Shown: positions 16,628 to 26,760 of the stretch, one piece after another
Position numbering within the stretch: the stretch's first letter is position 1
Layout: each line of letters starts with the position of its first letter
Assembly: GCF_014650915.1 (NCBI RefSeq)
Contig: NZ_BMVW01000003.1
Coordinates: 471,384 to 535,383, forward strand
DNA length: 64,000 bases
DNA from: Streptomyces poonensis
GTDB taxonomy: Bacteria; Actinomycetota; Actinomycetes; Streptomycetales; Streptomycetaceae
Direction of reading: 5' to 3'
Position numbers and translations under genes: made by a program
Notes under the pieces: generated by a model
The model's database searches: none
What the model saw: the letters and a program-made list of their open reading frames with translations, nothing else
What the model was told of the DNA's origin: nothing

Positions 16628-16985
16628 GACGGCTCCTCACTGACGCGGCCACGCTCCAGGGAGGGATCCTCCTGGCCGCGGCCGCGCTCCAACTCGGCGA
16701 GGTGCGCGCGCAGCTCGGCGTTCTCGCGGGCGAGTTCGTCGCGGTGCGCGCGCGAGGACAGGGCGGGATCGGTCTCCCACCAGTCGATGCCCATCTCCTT
16801 CGCCTTGTCGACGGAGGCGACGATCAGGCGGAGCTTGATGGTGAGCAGCTCGATGTCGAGCAGGTTGATGCGGATGTCCCCCGCGATCACGAGCCCCTTG
16901 TCGAGGACGCGCTCGAGGATGTCGGCGAGGTTGGCGCCGCTGCTCTGGCCGTACGGCTCCGGGACTCTGCCCCCGCTCGGGAACG

Positions 16986-16989
<4 letters not shown>
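16624..16989 (-). CDS. gvpJ: Gas vesicle protein GvpJ
   Basis: This 121-residue GvpA/J-family protein has the core NLADILERVLDKGLVIAGDI, then NLLDIELLTIKLRLIVASVDKA (about 20-65). A WWETDP motif and a charged, probably coiled-coil C-terminus (about 75-121) follow. GvpJ is a minor structural protein thought to seed or cap vesicles. It is coupled to both neighbours by 4-nt overlaps (gvpZ upstream, gvpL downstream). Confidence 0.9.
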
Positions 16990-18280
<1,291 letters not shown>

Positions 18281-18284
<4 letters not shown>

Positions 18285-19054
18285 CGGTCACCGCCTCCCT
18301 TCGGGGACCGGGCGGTGCGGACACCGCGAGCGGTCTCCCCGGCCACGGCCGTCTTCTTCGCCGCCGTCTTCTTGGCGGGGACCTTCTTCGCGGCGGCCTT
18401 CTTGGCGGGGGCCTTGGCGGGGGCCTTCTTGGCCGTCTTCTTCACGGCGGCCGCCTTCTTCGCGGGGGCCTCGCCGGCCTCCGCCGCCTTCCTGGCCGCG
18501 CCCCGTCCGGCGGACGGCTTCCCGGACGCGGCCTTCTTCGCCGGCGCCCTGGCGGCGCGGGGCCGCCGCTCCGGCTCCTCCTCCGGTTCCTCGTCCGGCT
18601 CCTCCTCGCGGTCGTCGCGGTCGTCGCGGACCTCACGGTCGTCGTACGCGTCGTCCTCGTACCGCTCGTCGTCCTCGTCCTGCTCGTCCTCGTACCGCTC
18701 GTCCTTCTCGCCACCGCGGCCCGGAACGTTCCCTGTCACTCCGGCGAGCTGGTCGCGCACCTGGGCGGTCCTGCCGTGCAGCCGGTCGGCCAGCCCTTCG
18801 ATCTGCCGCTCGACCAGCGCTCCGGAGGCCGCCTTGCCGACACCGCGCAGGTCCTCGCGGAGCTGGTCCCCGATCTCCTTGAACTGCGGGTTGTTCTGCA
18901 GTTGCTGGGAGACCAGGTCCGCGATCCCCCGCGGGCTCAGGTTCATCCGCTTGCCCGCCACCATGGTGCCGACGGCGAACGCCAGCTTCATCTTCTTGGT
19001 CCGCCCGAGCAGATATCCGGCCCCGACGGCCAGGCCCAGTCCCAGTCGATTCAT
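18281..19054 (-). CDS. gvpY: Gas-vesicle-cluster protein with acidic linker and histone-H1-like tail (GvpY)
   Basis: This 257-residue protein has an N-terminal hydrophobic region with GxG repeats (MNRLGLGLAVGAGYLLGR) and amphipathic helices (about 1-105). An acidic linker rich in Asp, Glu, Arg and Tyr follows (about 115-165). The Lys/Ala/Pro tail (about 170-245) has many AKK units, like histone H1 or HU C-terminal tails. The tail could bind nucleic acid or an acidic partner such as the coupled downstream GvpZ; this is inference. The name GvpY is by position. Its ATG overlaps the gvpG stop. I see no catalytic motif. Confidence 0.75.
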
Positions 19055-19314
19055 CCTGTCGTCCCGTTGCCCGTTCCCGCGCCCCTGCGCGCGCTCTCCT
19101 CCAGCCGGTCCAGGAGCACGTCCTCCTGCCGGTCGAACTCCTCCTCGCTGATCTCGCCCGCCTCGAGCAGCTGCTCGAGGCGGGCGAGCTCGGCCCGGAC
19201 GGCGGCCGGGTCGTAGTACTGGCGCTCGGCCTCGGCGAGTACCTGCCGTACCGCCCAGAGGCTGCCGCGCACGGGTGCGAACGGCAGCAGCAGCACCTCA
19301 CCGATCAGTCCCAT
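19051..19314 (-). CDS. gvpG: Gas vesicle protein GvpG
   Basis: This 87-residue protein has the GvpG signature MGLIGEVLLLPFAPVRGSLW, then a helical charged segment with EQLLEAGEISEEEFDRQEDVLLDRLE. GvpG is an accessory assembly factor. The ATG is chosen by family start; an upstream in-frame GTG lies five codons earlier. It is separated from gvpF by 91 bases, the largest gap inside the operon after gvpO-gvpA, and overlaps gvpY by 4 nt. Confidence 0.92.
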   Translation of the reverse strand: MGLIGEVLLLPFAPVRGSLWAVRQVLAEAERQYYDPAAVRAELARLEQLLEAGEISEEEFDRQEDVLLDRLEESARRGAGTGNGTTG

Positions 19315-19373
19315 GCCATCCGTCCTCACCCGTGCCCGCGATCCGGGCCCGTACGGTCGTCGCCGTCACTGAC

Positions 19374-19407
19374 ACGTTCCGCCGTCGCTCACGTTCCGCC
19401 GTCGCTC
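19374..19407. repeat. Two perfect 17-bp direct repeats at the gvpF end
   Basis: ACGTTCCGCCGTCGCTC occurs at 19374-19390 and again at 19391-19407. The second copy reaches the gvpF stop codon on the minus strand, so the duplication sits in the gvpF-gvpG spacer and does not alter the protein. Confidence 0.9.
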
Positions 19408-20155
19408 ACGCCCTCGCCTCCGCCGGCTCGGACGGTGCCGGCTCGACGAAGCTGTAGGGCGGCAGCGGCCCGTTGACCCGCACGTCCAGGTGCGGATTGC
19501 CCTCGCGGACCCGTTCGACGGCGGCGAGGAACTCCTCCGCCTTCTCCCGGTCCACGAGGAACGACAGGTTGGCGAGCCAGCCGGTGGACTCGGGGCCCAC
19601 GCTCTCGGCCGCGGCGGCCGTCTCCAGCGCCTGCCGCAGCACCGCCGCGTCCTCGCCCTCCCGGGCCTGCACCGCGCCCGCCACCATCTCGCCGAGCCGC
19701 AGCTTGTCCTCGTAACTCCCGCCGCCCGCCTGCCGGTTGGACTCGACGAGGGCGCGCAGCTCCGGGTTGTCGGACATCACGCGGTGCAGCACGGCCTCCT
19801 GGTCGTGGCTGGCCTTGACGTTGTACTCGACCTTGCCGTCCAGGGCCTGGAGCCGCTCCAGGTAGTGCTCGGCACGTTCGGCGAGCACACCGGTGACGGC
19901 CGCGTCGTCCGGGGCCACGCTGCCGAACCGCATGGGCAGCACGGCGCCGCCGGCGCCCGCCTCGCTCAGCACGTTCTGGTGGGCGAGCAGGTCCTTGCGC
20001 TTGGGGCGCAGGTCCTCGGGTGCGTCGCTCACGATGGCGGCCAGCTCGCCCTCCTGAAGGACGCGCACGGGCCGGGCCGGGGTGCCGACGCCGCCCATGT
20101 CCTTGGGGAGCGCGGGGTGCGAACGCGCCGCGATGCCGTAGACGTACGTGGTCAC
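19406..20155 (-). CDS. gvpF: Gas vesicle protein GvpF (GvpL/F family)
   Basis: This 249-residue protein begins [16 protein letters not shown] and has the family core [19 protein letters not shown], then [20 protein letters not shown]. The ending is [13 protein letters not shown], equivalent to the PWAPYSF ending of GvpL. GvpF is a GvpA-binding chaperone and gas-side structural component. The GTG start overlaps the gvpA stop as GTGA with GAGGA close upstream; longer upstream reading has no support. Confidence 0.93.
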   Translation of the reverse strand: MTTYVYGIAARSHPALPKDMGGVGTPARPVRVLQEGELAAIVSDAPEDLRPKRKDLLAHQNVLSEAGAGGAVLPMRFGSVAPDDAAVTGVLAERAEHYLERLQALDGKVEYNVKASHDQEAVLHRVMSDNPELRALVESNRQAGGGSYEDKLRLGEMVAGAVQAREGEDAAVLRQALETAAAAESVGPESTGWLANLSFLVDREKAEEFLAAVERVREGNPHLDVRVNGPLPPYSFVEPAPSEPAEARA

Positions 20156-20574
20156 TCCTCGTCCTCCCTCTTGCGCGCGGTGGCCTTGCGGGCACGCGGC
20201 CGCGACTCGGACTGCCCCTCGCCGCGGGCCTGCTGGAAGGCGTCCGAGATCGTCTGGGCGGCACCGGACAGGGCACCCTTGGACTTGCCGCGCGCACCCG
20301 ACTCGGTGATCTCGCCGACGATGTCGGGCAGCCCGGGGCTCTTGCGCGGCCCGGACTCCAGGTCGAGGCGGTTGCACGCCTCGGCGAAACGCAGATACGT
20401 GTCGACGCTCGCGACGACGACACGGACGTCGATCTTCAGAATCTCAATGCCGACGAGGGAGACCCGTACGAAGGCGTCGATGACAAGCCCTCGGTCGAGG
20501 ACGAGCTCCAGGACGTCGTACAGGCCGCTGCTGCCGCCTCCTCCGCCGGTCTGCTGTGCAGGAACCACGGTCAT
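20152..20574 (-). CDS. gvpA: Major gas vesicle shell protein GvpA
   Basis: This 140-residue protein has the shell core at about residues 16-70: [20 protein letters not shown], then [34 protein letters not shown]. The core forms the ribbed wall. Compared with the roughly 70-residue cyanobacterial GvpA it carries a Gly-rich N-terminus and a 65-residue basic C-terminal extension ending [11 protein letters not shown], typical of actinobacterial GvpA. AAGGAGG precedes the ATG by ten bases. It is the second gene of the operon, after gvpO. Confidence 0.93.
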   Translation of the reverse strand: MTVVPAQQTGGGGGSSGLYDVLELVLDRGLVIDAFVRVSLVGIEILKIDVRVVVASVDTYLRFAEACNRLDLESGPRKSPGLPDIVGEITESGARGKSKGALSGAAQTISDAFQQARGEGQSESRPRARKATARKREDEE

Positions 20575-20620
20575 GCCGGCCGGTCCTCCTTGTCTGTGAT
20601 GGACGGTGCGGGACGGCGGC

Positions 20621-20998
20621 CTACCGGCCGCCGGGCCTATGTGCGTCGGCCCTCCCGCGTTCGTAACGGCGGACGCGCCGGTAGCCGGTGAGCTCGCCGT
20701 TCGGGTCGAGTTCGACCAGATAGCTCGCCATCAGGCTCATCGTGTCGGGGACCCGGGCCAGTTCCAGGACCTCGACCTCCAACGCCCAGCCGTCCTCGGT
20801 CTGTTCGAAGGACGACACGGACTCGGGCACCATGCCGGTCAGCTCCGTGAGCTGGGAGCGCGCGTGGCGCAGCACCTCCATCGGGCTGAGCCGGGCGTCC
20901 GCCGCCCTCCGTGTGTCCTCCGATGTGCTGTTGCCCTTGCGGGACTCGGGTGAGTTGCGTGTCTTCGGTGAATTCGATGCATTCGATGTGTTCGACAT
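20621..20998 (-). CDS. gvpO: Gas vesicle protein GvpO
   Basis: This 125-residue protein has a Ser/Asn-rich N-terminus and the GvpO core [20 protein letters not shown], then [20 protein letters not shown] and [19 protein letters not shown] (about 40-115). GvpO is a gas-vesicle accessory or regulatory protein. MSNTSNASN is taken as the start because GAGGTG lies before that ATG. It is the first gene of the ten-gene operon; the upstream side is bounded by a 17-bp hairpin after the polymerase gene. I see no convincing consensus promoter on the minus strand. Confidence 0.88.
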   Translation of the reverse strand: MSNTSNASNSPKTRNSPESRKGNSTSEDTRRAADARLSPMEVLRHARSQLTELTGMVPESVSSFEQTEDGWALEVEVLELARVPDTMSLMASYLVELDPNGELTGYRRVRRYERGRADAHRPGGR

Positions 20999-21057
20999 GG
21001 CCACCTCGAACACCGGGTGCTCACAAGTGGGTTGACCAAACCTGCGGGCAAGCGTGT

Positions 21058-21094
21058 ACCGGCCACGCGGTGCGCGGCGCACCGCGTGGCCGGT
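21058..21094. terminator. 17-bp perfect hairpin between LigD-type polymerase and gvpO
   Basis: Arms at 21058-21074 and 21078-21094 pair perfectly around a three-base loop. The hairpin lies 16 bases after the polymerase stop and 60 bases before gvpO, insulating the gas-vesicle operon from the upstream transcript. Three T residues follow on the plus strand only. Confidence 0.8.
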
Positions 21095-21110
21095 TTCCCC
21101 GGCGCCGGTT

Positions 21111-22040
21111 CTAGGCGCGCAGCGCGTTCAGGCGCCGTCGCGCGGGGCCGAGTGCGCGGCCCCGGTTCGCCAGCCCTGCCCAGGGGTCGGTCCGCGCCTG
21201 GTCGACGGCGTCGGCGACGGTCCAGCGACGGGCGCCGAGCGCCGGGTCGTCCAGCTGCTCCCAGGTGAACGGGGTGGCGACGGGCGCGCCCGGCCGGGCG
21301 CGCACGGTGTAGGGGGCGACGGCGGTCTGCGCGTAGGCGTTGCGCTGGACGTCGAGGTAGAGCCGGTCGCCCCGGTCCTTCTTGCGGGCGGCGGTGGTGA
21401 GCCGGTCGGGACGCCGTGCGGCGAGCACCTCGGCGACGTCCTTGGCGAACGCCCGCACACCGTCGAAGTCGTCGTCGCCCCTGAGCGGGACCACGACGTG
21501 CACCCCGCGCGAGCCCGTCGTCATCGGCCCGGACGGCAGTTCCAGCTCACCGAGCAGTTCGCCGAGGTCGTGGGCGGCCTGCCGGACCTGCTCGAAGTCG
21601 TCCGCGCCCGGGTCGAGGTCGAACACCAGCCGGTCGGGGACATCGGGCCGGGCGGCCCGGGAGAGCCAGCGGTGCAGGGTGATGCAGGCCTGGTCGGCGA
21701 GGTACACGAGGGTGGCCGTGTCCTCGCACACGACGTGGCGGACGGTGCCGCCCTCCTTGGTCATCTCCACCCGCCGGATCCAGTCCGGGTAGTGCTCGGA
21801 GGCGTTCTTCTGCATGAACCGGGGCCCGTCGGTCCCGTCCGGGTGCCGCTCCAGCATCAGGGGCCGTCCCCGCAGCTGGGGCAGCAGATACGGGGCGACG
21901 GCACGGTAGTACGCGACGAGGTCCGCCTTGGTGTACTCCTTGTGCTCCTCGCCATGTCCGCCGCCGGGGAAGAGCACCTTGTCCGGCCGGTGGAGCTCCA
22001 CGGTGCGCCGGCCGGCCCGCACCGTACGCGCGCTGGGCAT
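21111..22040 (-). CDS. LigD-type polymerase/primase (non-homologous end-joining polymerase domain)
   Basis: This 309-residue protein corresponds to the polymerase domain of LigD as a stand-alone protein (archaeo-eukaryotic primase fold). It begins with the RTVELHRPDKVLFP segment. It contains RPLMLERHPDGTDGPRFMQKNA, the catalytic acidic motif VFDLDPGADD (about 142-151), TGSRGVHVVVPL and the C-terminal FTWEQLDDP segment. Such polymerases add ribo- or deoxynucleotides at double-strand breaks with Ku. The ligase and nuclease domains are absent, and no ku or ligase gene adjoins it. The start is the ATG with AAGGGAG seven bases upstream; an earlier TTG abuts the Shine-Dalgarno. Confidence 0.88.
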   Translation of the reverse strand: MPSARTVRAGRRTVELHRPDKVLFPGGGHGEEHKEYTKADLVAYYRAVAPYLLPQLRGRPLMLERHPDGTDGPRFMQKNASEHYPDWIRRVEMTKEGGTVRHVVCEDTATLVYLADQACITLHRWLSRAARPDVPDRLVFDLDPGADDFEQVRQAAHDLGELLGELELPSGPMTTGSRGVHVVVPLRGDDDFDGVRAFAKDVAEVLAARRPDRLTTAARKKDRGDRLYLDVQRNAYAQTAVAPYTVRARPGAPVATPFTWEQLDDPALGARRWTVADAVDQARTDPWAGLANRGRALGPARRRLNALRA

Positions 22041-22083
22041 CCTCAACTCCCTTCACTGACAGCAGACTTGGTGACGGGCGGGC

Positions 22084-23961
22084 TCAGGGGACCACCGCCT
22101 GCTCCACCAGCAGCCGGGCCGCCGCCGCGATCGACTCGGCGTCGATGCCCGCGGCGTGCAGCTGCTCCTCGGGCGTGGCCGAGCCCGGCATCGTCCGCAC
22201 GGCCAGGCGCACCAGGCGCGGTACGGGGCGCCCGTCGGCGAAGGCGTCGAGGACCGCGTCGCCGAGGCCGCCCTCCTCCCGGTGGTCCTCGACCGTGATC
22301 AGGCAGCCGGTCTGCTCGGCGGCCTCGCGCAGGGTGGCGCGGTCGATGGGCTTGACCGAGTACAGGTCGATCACCCGGACCCGGATGCCCTCGCGGTCGA
22401 GCGCGTCGGCGGCGGCGAGGACCTCGGGGACGGTGACACCGGCGGCGACCAGCGTCAGCCGGTCCCGCCCGGAGGAGCGCAGCACCTTGCTGCCGCCGAT
22501 CGGGAACTCCTCGTCGGGACCGTAGATCACCGGGGTCTTGCCGCGCGAGGTGCGCAGATAGCGGATGCCCTCGTGGTCGGCCATGGCGGCGACGAGCTTG
22601 GCCGTCTGGCCCGCGTCGCACGGGTACAGCACGGTGGAGCCGTGCACCGAGCGGAACATCGCGAGGTCCTCCAGGCCCATCTGCGAGGGCCCGTCCTGGC
22701 CGATGGCGACGCCCGCGTGCGAGCCGACCAGGTTGATGCCCGCTCCGCTGACGGCGGCCATGCGCACGAAGTCGTGGGCGCGGGTGAGGAACGCGGCGAA
22801 CGTGGACGCGTACGGCACCCAGCCGCGCGCCGCGAGCCCGACCGCGTTCGCGACCATCTGCTGCTCGGCGATGTAGCACTCGAAGAACCGCTCGGGGTGT
22901 TCCTTGGCGAAGTACTCGGCGCGGGTGGAGTCACTGACCTCGCCGTCGAGGGCGACGATGTCGCCGCGTCCGCTGCCGAGGGCGGCGAGGGCCTGGCCGT
23001 AGGCGTCGCGTGTGGCGACCTCGTCGCCGGTCTGGAAGGGCGGGAGCTGAAGATGACCGGCGCGGGCGGCGTGCATCACGCGCGCGGCGGGCGGTTTGCG
23101 CACCTCGACGCGCAGGTCGCGGATGCCGCCCAGCTCCTCGATCGCCTCGTCGGCGTCCTTGACCGGCTTGCCGTGCAGGCCCTCCCGGTCCTCGGTGGCC
23201 GCGACGCCCTTGCCCTTGAGGGTGCGGGCGAGGATCACGGTGGGCTGGCCGAGGGTCGAGGCGGCCTCGCCGTACGCGCGGTCGACGGCGTCCACGTCAT
23301 GGCCGTCGATCTCCACGGTGTGCCAGCCGAAGGCCGCGAACCGGCGGGCGTACGCGTCCAGGTCGTGCCCGTGCCGGGTCGGGCCGCGCTGGCCGAGCCG
23401 GTTGACGTCGACGATCGCGGTGAGGTTGTCGAGGTGCTCGAACGAGGCATGCTCGGCCGCCTCCCAGATGGAGCCCTCCGCGAGTTCGCTGTCGCCGCAC
23501 AGCACCCACACGCGGTAGCCGGTACGGTCCAGCCGCTTGCCGGCCAGCGCCATGCCGACGCCGACGGGCAGCCCCTGGCCGAGCGAGCCGGTGGCGGTCT
23601 CCACCCACGGCAGCCGCCGCGGGGTGGGGTGCCCTTCGAGGCGGCTGCCGAGCTTGCGGAAGGTCAGCAGCTCGTCGTCGTCGATCGCGCCGACCGCCTT
23701 GTACGCGGCGTACAGCAGCGGTGAGGCATGGCCCTTGGAGAGCACGAACCGGTCGTTGCCGGGGTGGTCGGGGCGCTCGAAGTCGTAGCGGAAGTGCCGG
23801 GCGAGCAGGACGGCCATCAGCTCGGCGGCCGACATGGAGGAGGTGGGGTGCCCGGAGCCCGCCGCCGCGGCGGCGCGGACGCTGTCGACGCGCAACTGCT
23901 GGGCGAGTTCGGACAGCTGGTGGTCGGTCACGGTGACGTCGTTCCTTCCCTCGTCGCTCAT
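22084..23961 (-). CDS. tkt: Transketolase
   Basis: This 625-residue full-length but short transketolase moves two-carbon units between sugar phosphates in the pentose phosphate pathway. The N-terminal PP domain has SKGHASPLLYAA (about 74-85) and the TPP/metal motif GDSELAEGSIWEA to VDVNRLG (about 156-188). The Pyr domain has the catalytic Glu in CYIAEQQMVANAVGLA (about 365-380), and the C-terminal domain ends near residue 620. It is shorter than the roughly 690-residue E. coli type. Its ATG overlaps the NADH dehydrogenase stop (ATGA), so both are translated together. It may be a second, condition-specific isozyme; only this copy is visible. Confidence 0.9.
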   Translation of the reverse strand: MSDEGRNDVTVTDHQLSELAQQLRVDSVRAAAAAGSGHPTSSMSAAELMAVLLARHFRYDFERPDHPGNDRFVLSKGHASPLLYAAYKAVGAIDDDELLTFRKLGSRLEGHPTPRRLPWVETATGSLGQGLPVGVGMALAGKRLDRTGYRVWVLCGDSELAEGSIWEAAEHASFEHLDNLTAIVDVNRLGQRGPTRHGHDLDAYARRFAAFGWHTVEIDGHDVDAVDRAYGEAASTLGQPTVILARTLKGKGVAATEDREGLHGKPVKDADEAIEELGGIRDLRVEVRKPPAARVMHAARAGHLQLPPFQTGDEVATRDAYGQALAALGSGRGDIVALDGEVSDSTRAEYFAKEHPERFFECYIAEQQMVANAVGLAARGWVPYASTFAAFLTRAHDFVRMAAVSGAGINLVGSHAGVAIGQDGPSQMGLEDLAMFRSVHGSTVLYPCDAGQTAKLVAAMADHEGIRYLRTSRGKTPVIYGPDEEFPIGGSKVLRSSGRDRLTLVAAGVTVPEVLAAADALDREGIRVRVIDLYSVKPIDRATLREAAEQTGCLITVEDHREEGGLGDAVLDAFADGRPVPRLVRLAVRTMPGSATPEEQLHAAGIDAESIAAAARLLVEQAVVP

Positions 23962-25496
23962 GCGCCCTCCTTGCCGTCCGGCCGCCGGGACACGTCCGGG
24001 CCGTCGTCCGTGATCTTGACCGGTCCCGGTTTGTCCCCGGCGTCGGGCGCACCCGGCTGGTCCGCGGTCCGCGCGGGGCCCCCGGACATCTCCGCCGGTC
24101 CGGGCTTGGCGGGCTCCTGCTGCGCCTGCTGCGCTCCTCCAGTGCCCTCGTCCTGCGGCTTGCCATCGGCCTTGGCCCGCGGTTTCTCCGGGCCGCCCGG
24201 CACCCGCGCCACCTCGGGCGAGGCGGTGTCCAGCGGCACCGACCAGGACCGTACGAGCCCCAGCTGCACGGCCTGTCGCGGCAGTACGGCGTCCAGAACC
24301 CAGTCGGCGGCCACCCGGATGCGGTTGCCGGGCATCGCGGCGAGGTGGTAGCCGCGGGTGACCGCGCCGGCCAACGGACCGGACAGATGCACGCCCAGCG
24401 GGTTGGCTGCGGCCTTCACCCCGCCCAGGTCGACGACGAAGCCCAGGTCCTTGTGGCGGTAGGGGCGCCGGGTGCCGACGCCGAGCGAGGCGGCCACGTT
24501 GTGCCCGGCCACCTTGCCCTGCCGCCAGGCGTGCTGGGCCGTCATCGGGTGGTACTTGCCGGGGTTCTCCAGGTCGGGCACGGCGGCCGCGTCACCGGCG
24601 GCGTACACGTCGGGGTGGCCGGGCACCTGGAGCGAGGGCTCGACGAGCAGCCGGCCGCGCTCCATCGGCAGCCCGAGGGAGGCGGCGAGCGGGTCGGGCC
24701 GGACGCCGACGCACCACACCACCGTGCGGGTGTCGACGAACTCGCCGTCGGTCAGCAGCACTCCGGTGCGCGTCGCCTCCTTCACGGAGACGCCCATCCG
24801 CACCTCGACGCCCCGCTGCCGCAGCACCTGGTCCGAGGTGCGCGACAGCCGCTCGTCCAGCTCCGGCAGCACCCGGTCGGCGATGTCCAGCAGGATCCAG
24901 CGGGGGCGGATGTCCTTCGTCAACGGGTGCTGGCGCACCAGTTCGTCGGTGAACAGCTGCCCCTGGGCCGCGACCTCGGTACCGGTGTACCCGGCGCCGA
25001 CCACCACGAAGGTGCAGCGCGCAGCGCAGGTCTTGGGGTCGTCGTCGGTGGCCGCGAGCTCGATCTGGCGGATGATGTGGTCGCGCTGGTACAGCGCCTC
25101 GGGCAGCCCGCGGAAGCCGTGCGCGTGCTCGGCGACGCCCGGAATGGGCAGCAGCTTGTTGACGCTGCCCGCGGCCAGCACCAGCCGGTCGTACGGGAGC
25201 GTGCCGACCTCGCCCTCCGGGCCCGTGTACTGCACGGTCCGCCCCTCGAGGTCGATGCTGTCGGCCTCGCCGAGCACCAGGCGGACGTGACTGAGGGTGC
25301 CGGTGAGCGAGATGGTGACACGGCGCGGTTCCAGGATGCCGGCGGCGACCTGGGGCAGCAGGGGCAGATAGAGGAAGTGGTCGGTCGGGTTGAGCACGGT
25401 GACGTCGGCCTTGCCGCGGCTCAGCCGCGACAGGGTGCGGGCCGTCTGGTAGCCGGCGAAGCCGGCTCCGACGATGACGATGCGGGGTCGACTCAC
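23958..25496 (-). CDS. Type II NADH dehydrogenase (NAD(P)/FAD-dependent oxidoreductase)
   Basis: This 512-residue protein has an N-terminal FAD Rossmann motif IVIVGAGFAGYQTAR, a second dinucleotide motif FVVVGAGYTGTEVAA (about 163-177), and the FAD motif DVYAAGDAAAVPD (about 292-304). The core ends near 425 with an amphipathic region of the NDH-2 type, which binds the membrane and passes electrons from NADH to menaquinone without pumping protons. The last 85 residues form a Pro, Lys, Asp and Gly-rich disordered tail not usual for NDH-2. A GTG start with GGAGGCG upstream is used. Transketolase follows with a 4-nt overlap. Confidence 0.85.
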   Translation of the reverse strand: MSRPRIVIVGAGFAGYQTARTLSRLSRGKADVTVLNPTDHFLYLPLLPQVAAGILEPRRVTISLTGTLSHVRLVLGEADSIDLEGRTVQYTGPEGEVGTLPYDRLVLAAGSVNKLLPIPGVAEHAHGFRGLPEALYQRDHIIRQIELAATDDDPKTCAARCTFVVVGAGYTGTEVAAQGQLFTDELVRQHPLTKDIRPRWILLDIADRVLPELDERLSRTSDQVLRQRGVEVRMGVSVKEATRTGVLLTDGEFVDTRTVVWCVGVRPDPLAASLGLPMERGRLLVEPSLQVPGHPDVYAAGDAAAVPDLENPGKYHPMTAQHAWRQGKVAGHNVAASLGVGTRRPYRHKDLGFVVDLGGVKAAANPLGVHLSGPLAGAVTRGYHLAAMPGNRIRVAADWVLDAVLPRQAVQLGLVRSWSVPLDTASPEVARVPGGPEKPRAKADGKPQDEGTGGAQQAQQEPAKPGPAEMSGGPARTADQPGAPDAGDKPGPVKITDDGPDVSRRPDGKEGA

Positions 25497-25724
25497 GGTT
25501 CGCCTCCGGCAGTGGTCGCGTACGGGTCTCGGTCATGGGTCCGCGTACGGGGCGCCACTGAAGCGACCGTACGCACACGTGTCCCGCGTACGGCACACGT
25601 ACGGGTCTTCCGCGTCCCCCTGGCCGGGGCGCCCAAACGCATGGTTTCCCGGCGTTTCGCGCTCGCGGGGCGGGGTTACCCGGGACGGCGACCGGTCCGG
25701 TCGCATGTCGCGGAGGTGCTCCCA

Positions 25725-26690
25725 ATGCCCGAGTACGGCTACTTCCTGGCGACGGAGGAATGGGGGCCGGCGGATCTGATCGAACAGGCGCGGATGGCCG
25801 AGCAGGCCGGTTTCCAGTGTCTGTGGATCTCCGACCACTACCATCCGTGGAACCGCCACCAGGGCCAGAGCCCGTTCGTGTGGTCGGTGATCGGCGCTCT
25901 CTCGGAGGCCGTGTCGCTGCCCGTCGAGACGGCGGTGACCTGCCCGACCGTACGCATTCATCCGGCGGTGCTGGCGCAGGCCGCGGCGACGAGCGCGGTG
26001 CTGACGGGCGGCCGCTTCCGGCTCGGCGTCGGCACGGGCGAGGCACTGAACGAGCACATCCTCGGCGGGCCCTGGCCGCCGTCGTACGTCCGCCTGGAGA
26101 TGCTGGAAGAAGCCATCCAGGTGATGCGGCGCCTGTTCACCGGGGAGACGGTCAACCACCGCGGCACCCACTACACGGTGGACAACGCCCGCCTCTACAC
26201 CGTCCCGGACGAGTCCGTCCCGATCGACATCTCCGGCTTCGGCCCCAAGGCGACGGCGCTCGCGGCGCGCATCGGGGACGGCTACATCACGATGGCGCCC
26301 GACGAGGCGCTGGTGACCCAGTACCGCAAGGGCGGCGGGGGCGCCAAGCTCGTGAGCGGCGGCACCAAGGTGTGCTACGGCACGGACCGCGACGAGGCCG
26401 TCCGCACGGTGCGCCGGCTCTGGTACAACGAGCTGCTCCCCGGCGAGCTGGGACAGGTGCTGCCCATGCCCCGCCACTTCGAGCAGGTGGCACCGCTCGT
26501 CACCGAGGAGATGGTGCGCGAGGACATGGTGTGCGGAGACGACGCCGACGAGCACGTCACGGCCCTCGGCGCCTTCGCCGAGGCGGGCTTCGACCGGGTG
26601 TACGTCAACCAGATCGGCCCCGACCAGCGCGGCTTCTTCGACTTCTACCGGACGAAGGTGCTGCCGCAGTTGCAGCGGGGTGAGCTCTGA
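25725..26690 (+). CDS. F420-dependent LLM-class oxidoreductase (F420-G6PDH-like)
   Basis: This 321-residue luciferase-like TIM barrel begins MPEYGYFLATEEWGPADLIEQA, with CLWISDHYHPWN (about 38-49), FRLGVGTGEALNEHILG (about 100-116) and RIGDGYITMAPDE. It resembles F420-dependent glucose-6-phosphate dehydrogenases and the TIGR03557 group, which use cofactor F420 as hydride acceptor; the substrate is not certain. GGAGG lies eight bases before the ATG. A possible sigma-B-like element (GTTT-N15-GGGTTA, 25654-25678) upstream has one mismatch. The enolase-superfamily gene follows within 70 bases, so the two may be co-transcribed. Confidence 0.85.
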   Translation: MPEYGYFLATEEWGPADLIEQARMAEQAGFQCLWISDHYHPWNRHQGQSPFVWSVIGALSEAVSLPVETAVTCPTVRIHPAVLAQAAATSAVLTGGRFRLGVGTGEALNEHILGGPWPPSYVRLEMLEEAIQVMRRLFTGETVNHRGTHYTVDNARLYTVPDESVPIDISGFGPKATALAARIGDGYITMAPDEALVTQYRKGGGGAKLVSGGTKVCYGTDRDEAVRTVRRLWYNELLPGELGQVLPMPRHFEQVAPLVTEEMVREDMVCGDDADEHVTALGAFAEAGFDRVYVNQIGPDQRGFFDFYRTKVLPQLQRGEL

Positions 26691-26760
26691 TGCCGGTGCG
26701 GCCCGTCGTCCGCGGCGGCTCGTCACCACGACACCGGGAATGCCGCGCGTGGGGTGCGCT

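Noticed and set aside
21032..21060. TTGACC-N17-TGTACC on the plus strand between polymerase and gvpO
   Set aside because: It fits a promoter, but points away from both neighbours into antisense DNA, and its -10 overlaps the hairpin; probably chance, though antisense RNA cannot be excluded.
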